Both the position numbers and the translations under genes were made by a program. From Peribolospora baueri (Eukaryota > Basidiomycota > Peribolosporomycetes > Peribolosporales > Peribolosporaceae): 64,000 nt of DNA. The DNA lies in contig JAMDHS010000055.1 of NCBI GenBank assembly GCA_029717555.1, forward strand, positions 62,001-126,000, given 5' to 3'. Shown here piece by piece: positions 58,833 to 64,000 of the stretch. Each line of letters opens with the position of its first letter. Position 1 is the stretch's first letter. The notes under the pieces were generated by a model. It worked only from the letters and a program-made list of their open reading frames with translations, did not search any database and was not told the origin of the DNA.

Positions 58833-61693
58833 ATGGCGAGCGAAACAGATCTCGTCGTCCTCCTCCTCGGCATTGTCCTCGCAGCCGTATACCTCTTCCG
58901 AGACCGCCTCCTCGGCTCTCGCTCTTCCTTCGCGCGCCCTGACGCTGCCAAGGTATCAGCCTCTGGGGCTAATGGCAGCGCTGGCTTGGCGGCGGAGGGG
59001 AGCAGGAACTTTGTGGAGAAGCTGAAGGCCCAGGTGCGTATTTGCGATGGCTATGGGTGGGTGGGTGGTGTTGGGTGCGGAGGAAGAGGATGGATGGCTT
59101 CTGGGCCGGCGTCTCGACGAGGCGAGGTTTGTGGGCTCCCCGGTCTTGTCCGGAGTATCATTTCAACCGGTGCTCCTGTCCGGAAACCAGAAAGGGCGCT
59201 GCCATTACCAGATGGATCTCGGACCGCAGGAGATGACATCTGACCGTCTTCTTCTTGTCCATGTCGATTTAGAAAAAGCGCATCGCCCTCTTCTATGGTT
59301 CGCAAACCGGTACTGCCGAGGAATATGCCACCAAACTCGCCAAAGAGGCCAAATCAAAGTTCGGCATGAGCTCGCTCGTATGCGATCCCGAAGACTATGA
59401 CTTTGAGCACCTAGACGAGGTTCCTGAGGATACCGTCGTCTTCTTCGTCGTGGCCACCTACGGCGAAGGAGAGCCCACGGACAACGCCGTCGCCCTCATG
59501 GACTTTTTGAGCGACGAATCCGTTGCCTTCTCCAAGGGCGGCTCCGACCTCTCCAACCTGCACTACGTCGTCTTCGCTCTCGGTAACAGGACCTACGAGC
59601 ATTACAACGCCATTGGACGCAAGATCGACAGCCGTCTCACTGAGCTGGGCGCCAAGCGCATCGGCGAGCGGGGTGAGGGCGACGATGACAAGAGCATGGA
59701 AGAGGACTACCTCGCATGGAAGGACGGCATGTGGCAGGCTCTCGTCGACGAGATGGGCTTCGAAGAGGGCGGCGGAGGAGATAACCCCGACTTCAAGGTC
59801 ACCGAACTGGAAGACTACCCGGTCGCTAAAGTCTACCAAGGTGAGCTCAGCGCTCGCGCTCTGCTCGGCACCAAGGGCATCCACGACGCCAAGAACCCGT
59901 ACCCGGCTCCGCTTAAAGTCTCCCGCGAGCTATTCCGGAACAACGCGGACCGGAACTGCATCCACGCCGAATTCGACGTCGAGGGCAGCGGGATTAGCTA
60001 CCAGCACGGTGACCATTTGGCTCTCTGGCCTGTCAATCCGGACGTCGAGGTGGAGCGCATGCTCGCCGTACTCGGGCTCAGCGAGAAGCGCGACACCGTC
60101 ATCGGCATCGAATCGCTCGACCCCGCCCTTGCCAAGGTGCCCTTCCCGGCGCCGACGACGTACGACACCATCTTCCGCCACTATGTCGACATTTGTGCCA
60201 TCGCCAGTCGTCAGACGCTCTCCCTTCTCTCTCGTTTCGCTCCCAACGAGGAGGCCGCAGCCAAGCTAGCCCGACTCGGAACGGATAAAGAGGCCTACCA
60301 CGCCGAGGTCGCTTTGCCCTGCCTCCGTCTCTCCCAGGTGCTCACCCTTTGCTCCGGCGGAGACCCCTACGCGGACCCGGCCAACACGACGGTGTGGAAC
60401 ATCCCCTTCGACCACATCGTCTCCGATCTCTCCCGCCTCCAGCCGCGCTTCTACTCCATCTCCTCCAGCCCCAAGCTCCACCCAAAGAGCATCCACGTCA
60501 CCGCCGTCGTGCTCAAGTACCACCCCAAGGATGCCTCTGAGAAGGAGGTAGACGGCCAATGGATCTACGGATTGGGCACCAACTACCTGCTCAACCTCAG
60601 GATGGCCATGAACGGAGAGACGGAGCCCCTCATCGCTGCCCTGCGGTACAGCGTTCACGGTCCCCGAAGTGCTTATACCAAGGACGGCATGTGGAAGGCA
60701 CCGGTTCACGTCCGCAGAAGCAACTTCAGGCTACCTACGAGCCCGAAGATCCGTAAGTGCTTCCTTCCTCTGTTTCGACCATTGCTCATATAACGAGACG
60801 TGTGACCTCATTCGTCCATAAAATCACTCTTTTTCTTTGTCGCTCCGCCACCACTTCCAGCCGTCATCATGGTGGGCCCAGGAACGGGTGTGGCCCCCTT
60901 CCGAGGCTTCGTCCAAGACCGACTCGGCTCGGCGCAAAAAGCGATCGAGAAGAACGGCGATACGGCCCTCGACGACTGGGCCGACATGAGCCTCTTTTTC
61001 TCCTCCCGCTCCGAAGACGACTTTTTGTACGCTGACGAGTGGCCCGAGTACGAGAAGGCGCTTAAGGGCAAGTTCAAGCTGTTCAAGACTTTGTGAGCAT
61101 TGGTTTCGTTCTCTACCGTTCCATCGGCTGCGGCTCGCGTCTATGATTCGTTTTGTCTGATTTTCCTCCTCGCTCGCGCGGTCGACAGCACCCGGAAGAA
61201 TTACAAGCCGGACGGGGCAAAGATCTACGTTCAGGACCTCCTTTGGGACCAACGCCAGAAGATCGCTTCGGACATCCTCGACAAAAAGGCGTACTTCTAT
61301 GTTTGCGGAGAGGCGGTAAGTCGACATTGCTGCATCATCACTCGTTTCTGTCTCCCGAGTCTGAAAAGTCTTTTGTCTTCATTTTCTCTCTTACCTCAAC
61401 GGCTACCATTCGACGAGCAGAAAGGAATGGCGCAAGACGTTGAAATGGTACTCGCCAAGATCCTCGCCGAAGGCAAGGGCGTCGACTTGGCCGGCGGTCA
61501 GGCGCAGCTCAAGATGCTGAAGGAGAGGAACCGGCTCATCCTCGACGTCTGGAGTGAGCCCCTTTTCTGCGTCGCTTGTCCGCCCTCTCTTGGGCTTTGC
61601 CCGAGCTGGAATGGGCAAAGAGCTGACTTCAATCGTCCTCTTCTGCCGCGCTACCGTTCACGACGTTTGATTCCTTTTGCGCCTCCAGGTTAA
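58833..61693 (+). CDS. NCP1: NADPH-cytochrome P450 reductase
   Basis: This ER flavoprotein passes electrons from NADPH through FAD and FMN to cytochromes P450, for example in sterol synthesis. Six exons (58833-59033, 59273-60752, 60861-61092, 61189-61315, 61421-61553, 61689-61693) give 725 residues, in the normal range. An N-terminal membrane anchor ([16 protein letters not shown]) is followed by the FMN domain ([50 protein letters not shown]), the connecting and FAD domain ([27 protein letters not shown], the region around NGET) and the NADPH domain ([40 protein letters not shown]). It ends in the family's C-terminal DVWS. The last exon adds only GT-TAA, five coding bases. Very firm call. 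Confidence 0.96.
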
Positions 61694-62421
61694 ACCTCTC
61701 GCATTTCCATCTGCCTCCACCCCGGCTCACCGCCGACGAAGCCCCCGCCTACCGTCCTCGCCCTTGTACCACGTCCCAGTTTTCTCTCACTCGCGCGTGC
61801 TTTGGCGAACCGTTCCTGCAGTCCTTTCTACCTCTAGAACAAGGTTGTGTGCGGCTTTTTCGAAAGGGATGATCCTTCTTGACCTTACTGCGCGCTCGGT
61901 TGCTCGAGCAGCGTTTGGACGCGTCTCTTCTTCCCGGCTTTACTTGCTTGTATAAAGAGTTGCTGTTCTGTGCACGCAGCCTACTTGCTTATCCCAATAC
62001 ACGAATCGCATCGATGAACCGAAAACAACTACTCGACTAGAGCCGGCGAGGCGACGACAGTTGGGAAGGGAAGGCCGTAGCGGATCATACACATACATCT
62101 CCATCGTCCGGTCCTCCCTTCCATCAACGGTTGAATGGGTGTAGTCATGGGTTTGTTGAGCAAGGTGCGATAACTTGCGTCCTGAGAATAGCGGAATGAC
62201 GAGGGGGCCGTTCGAAAAAGACGTCAGCAAGCTAGAAGACTGTAGCAGGACTGACGAAGGTTGTAGAACGTGTGGATAAGGCCGAGCGAGTCGTAGACGC
62301 GCGAGGAGAAGTTTGGTTGCAGAGTTTAGTTGCCTTCGGCCGCACCATCCAGCCGCCTAAGCCTATACCATTCAATGACGCCTATATTATTTTATAACCT
62401 AATCAAGTATCAAGCAGATGC
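61694..62421. other. Spacer between P450 reductase and the tRNA gene
   Basis: These 728 bp hold the reductase 3' end. It becomes AT-rich toward the tRNA. No other gene was recognised. Confidence 0.4.
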
Positions 62422-62500
62422 GGTTGGATAGTGTAGCGGTTATCACGGAGGTTTCTGATGAGTAATTTCCTTCAACCTGGGTTCGACTCCCAGTCCGACC
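62422..62500 (+). tRNA. tRNA-Gln (anticodon CUG) with a very short intron
   Basis: The 79-nt gene starts GGTTGGA and ends TCCGACC, which pair as a seven-base acceptor stem with one G-U. The D arm is GTGTAGCGGTTATCAC (A box). The T arm is CTGGG-TTCGACT-CCCAG (B box). Between them the stem GAGGT leads into the loop TTCTGAT, so positions 34-36 are CTG. About seven to nine extra bases after the base 3' to the anticodon (TGAGTAAT region, 62459-62467) are where eukaryotic tRNA introns lie. A TTTTTT Pol III terminator follows at 62501. The fifth pair of the anticodon stem is weak whichever way the intron is drawn. Confidence 0.85.
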
Positions 62501-62506
62501 TTTTTT
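62501..62506 (+). terminator. RNA polymerase III terminator of tRNA-Gln
   Basis: Six T residues directly follow the last base of the tRNA, the usual Pol III stop signal. Confidence 0.8.
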
Positions 62507-62619
62507 GTTATTCTCAATTTTAATTTATATTTTTTAAACGTCCAAGTTGCGCGCACCGGCGACCGCAGCATTTTCTTAAATCACCTCCTCGTCCCTCCCC
62601 TCCGATCATTCTCGCAACC

Positions 62620-63217
62620 ATGAGCGGCAAGACGAACGGAGGGCGTACGACGCCAGGAGCGGGCCTGTCGTTCTTTTTGGCCCGCTACGCCTCCCATCGG
62701 CCCGACTTGGCGACCATCAAGGCAGAGGCGGACGCTGCGATAATCGAGTATCAGCAGCGCAAGGAGAACCCGGTTCGAGCGGCGTACACGGACGAGGACG
62801 GCGAGCTGCTGCCCGGCTACACGCGCGGGCCTGAGGGAGAGATCATCGATCCGGATGGCTTCACGCTCGTGACGGGCAAAGGCGGAAAGTACGGACGGAC
62901 AGCCGGCGGAGAGGCGGGCGTGGGCGTCGTGAGGAAGAGGGCAAGGGTGGAAGAGGAAGAGGAGCGACCGAAGAAGAAGAAGGAGCTCGTTGACTTTTAC
63001 CGGTTCCAGTTGCGAGAAAAGAAGAGAGAAAGTGGGTTTCGTGGTAGCGGTACCGTCCTTTCATCGCTCCCTTAGGATCGGTCGCTCAAAAGAATTTTTT
63101 TCCCGGTTTTCTCATCCATCCACAACGCTAGATCTGGCCAACCTCCGAAAACAGTTTGAAGCAGACAAGGCCAAGGTGGAGCAGCTCAAGAAGGCTCGCA
63201 AGTTCAAACCGTATTGA
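62620..63217 (+). CDS. Short Rrp7-like ribosome biogenesis protein (C-terminal domain only)
   Basis: Rrp7 acts in early 40S ribosome assembly in the nucleolus. Two exons (62620-63031 and 63132-63217) give 165 residues. The C-terminal Rrp7 signature is plain: DFYRFQLREKKRENLANLRK, then FEADKAKVEQLKKARKFKPY. Before it come RPDLATIKAEADAAIIEYQ and DPDGFTLVTGKGGKYGR, which match the stretch preceding that signature in Rrp7. A basic nuclear-signal-like block (RPKKKKE) lies between. Full-length Rrp7 is near 300 residues with an RRM-like N-terminal domain; that half is absent. The tRNA 120 bp upstream leaves no room for it close by. Good call for the domain, uncertain whether the protein is complete or whether a distant 5' exon exists. 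Confidence 0.75.
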
Positions 63218-63225
63218 ACGTTCCA

Positions 63226-64000
63226 TCAGCGTTCCGTATCGACGAGCTGCAGTACACTGTTCACCCTATCGGTCAAGGTGCGCACTACTTGGACGAGGGT
63301 AGACGGAGGCCGAGCGTCGACGCCAGCGGCGCTCGGCGTGTCTGAGGACGGAGGCGCGAGGTGCGATGAGAGGATGTGGTTTTCGAAGCCTCGCGCAAGG
63401 TACTCGGCCACCGTGAGCACGTCATGGTTCGCCGACGGCCTTTCATCGTTCTGCGTTTCCGCAGCAGAAACCCGTTTCAGCTCTTCAGAGGCGACGGGAA
63501 GGAAGGGGCGAGCCATGCTTTGTCAACATGGAACCGGGAGGTCGCATAACGGGAGTTCCTGGCACTCACCGTATCTTAGCCACTTGGCGAACTCGCCAAA
63601 CGCCACCTGCTCATGACCGCAGAGATCATCGAGCTGGACGGCAGTCTCGGCGGCTTTGGTTGTAAGGTTTAGGCAGGATGAGATGTCATCGGTGGCGGTG
63701 GAAAGACGCTCGTAGCGCATGGGCCTGTTAGAGGAAATCCAAGACGAGTGAGCGGCCCGTCGCGCATGGTATTGCACGGATGTCCCCCACATACCACAGG
63801 CTGCAGCCTTTGAGTTCGTCCAACAAGAGCAGAATTTGTTCGCATGCTGGAAATAGACTTTCGACCGCCGTGATACGTACGGTCCTCAAAGCGCTGAGAA
63901 CGGTGGTCTCCCATCGGACAAGGTTCTGATAGTCGACACGGGGGCTTTTCATGAACGTGCTGACGACGAAATGGCCAAGAAGGCAGGGTGCGAACGAGAT
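63226..64000 (-). CDS. APC4-like subunit of the anaphase-promoting complex, 3' part
   Basis: APC4 is a scaffold subunit of the anaphase-promoting complex, the ubiquitin ligase that drives mitotic exit. At least three exons are visible on the minus strand and the gene runs off the right end. They encode LVRWETTVLSALRTVRITAV and ACEQILLLLDELKG (about 63955-63795), LDDLCGHEQVAFGEFAKWLRY (about 63720-63570), and ELKRVSAAETQNDERPS then VLTVAEYLARGFENH (63482-63226). Helices of this kind, the phrase FAKWLRY and the later EYLARGF fit the long helical domain of APC4 as I remember it. The frame of the last exon is set by a G|gtgagt donor and a CTGAAG acceptor. Its stop lies eight bases from the stop of the Rrp7-like gene on the other strand. 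Moderately sure of family. Confidence 0.6.

Overview
This window is eukaryotic and almost certainly from a basidiomycete fungus. Genes are dense, lie on both strands and are split by many short introns (about 50-120 bp) with GTGAG/GTAAG donors, CAG/TAG acceptors and CTAAC/CTGAC-like branch points. The proteins are typical of fungi: exocyst Sec8, Vps13, a PalI-free set of membrane proteins, a fungal XFP-acetate kinase pair and a fungal Ras-GAP. I cannot place it below phylum; a smut or rust relative would fit. Exon models were built by hand from reading-frame phase, so single boundaries may be off by a base or a few.

Layout. 0.3-1.6 kb: Derlin (+). 1.8-2.3 kb: small unknown charged protein (-). 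2.3-3.8 kb: a scrambled DUF1917 locus whose 3' exons lie before its first exon, with a fossil Ty3/gypsy integrase fragment between them. 4.1-9.6 kb: exocyst subunit Sec8 (+). 10.0-12.0 kb: membrane RING-CH E3 ligase (+). 12.25-16.7 kb: phosphoketolase XFP (-), divergent from acetate kinase (+, 17.5-20.1 kb) across a 790-bp shared promoter. 20.25-23.4 kb: an anion:cation symporter of the major facilitator superfamily (-). A 2.2-kb gap follows. 25.6-26.0 kb: PIG-P/Gpi19 (-), divergent from VPS13 (+, 26.5-39.0 kb, about 3,200 residues). 39.4-41.2 kb: a cystathionine beta-synthase-like enzyme without its regulatory tail (+). 42.6-45.9 kb: an unrecognised seven-pass membrane protein with a receptor-like layout (+). 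46.8-52.0 kb: a PH/C2/Ras-GAP protein (-). 52.0-58.8 kb: a gene-poor stretch rich in simple repeats and with a long hairpin. 58.8-61.7 kb: NADPH-cytochrome P450 reductase (+). 62.4 kb: tRNA-Gln(CUG) with a tiny intron. 62.6-63.2 kb: a short Rrp7-like protein (+). 63.2-64.0 kb: the 3' part of an APC4-like gene (-), running off the window.

How the genes fit together. The clearest functional unit is XFP plus acetate kinase. XFP splits xylulose-5-P or fructose-6-P into acetyl-P, and acetate kinase turns acetyl-P into acetate plus ATP. The two genes share one promoter region, which suggests co-regulation. Several other genes serve membranes and secretion (Derlin, Sec8, PIG-P, VPS13, RING-CH ligase), but nothing suggests that they form a cluster. 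The most unusual items are the order-swapped DUF1917 locus, the seven-pass protein, the 9- and 14-nt microexons in XFP, the 15-nt exon in the CBS-like gene, the VPS13 start codon split by an intron, and the hairpin at 55.4 kb.
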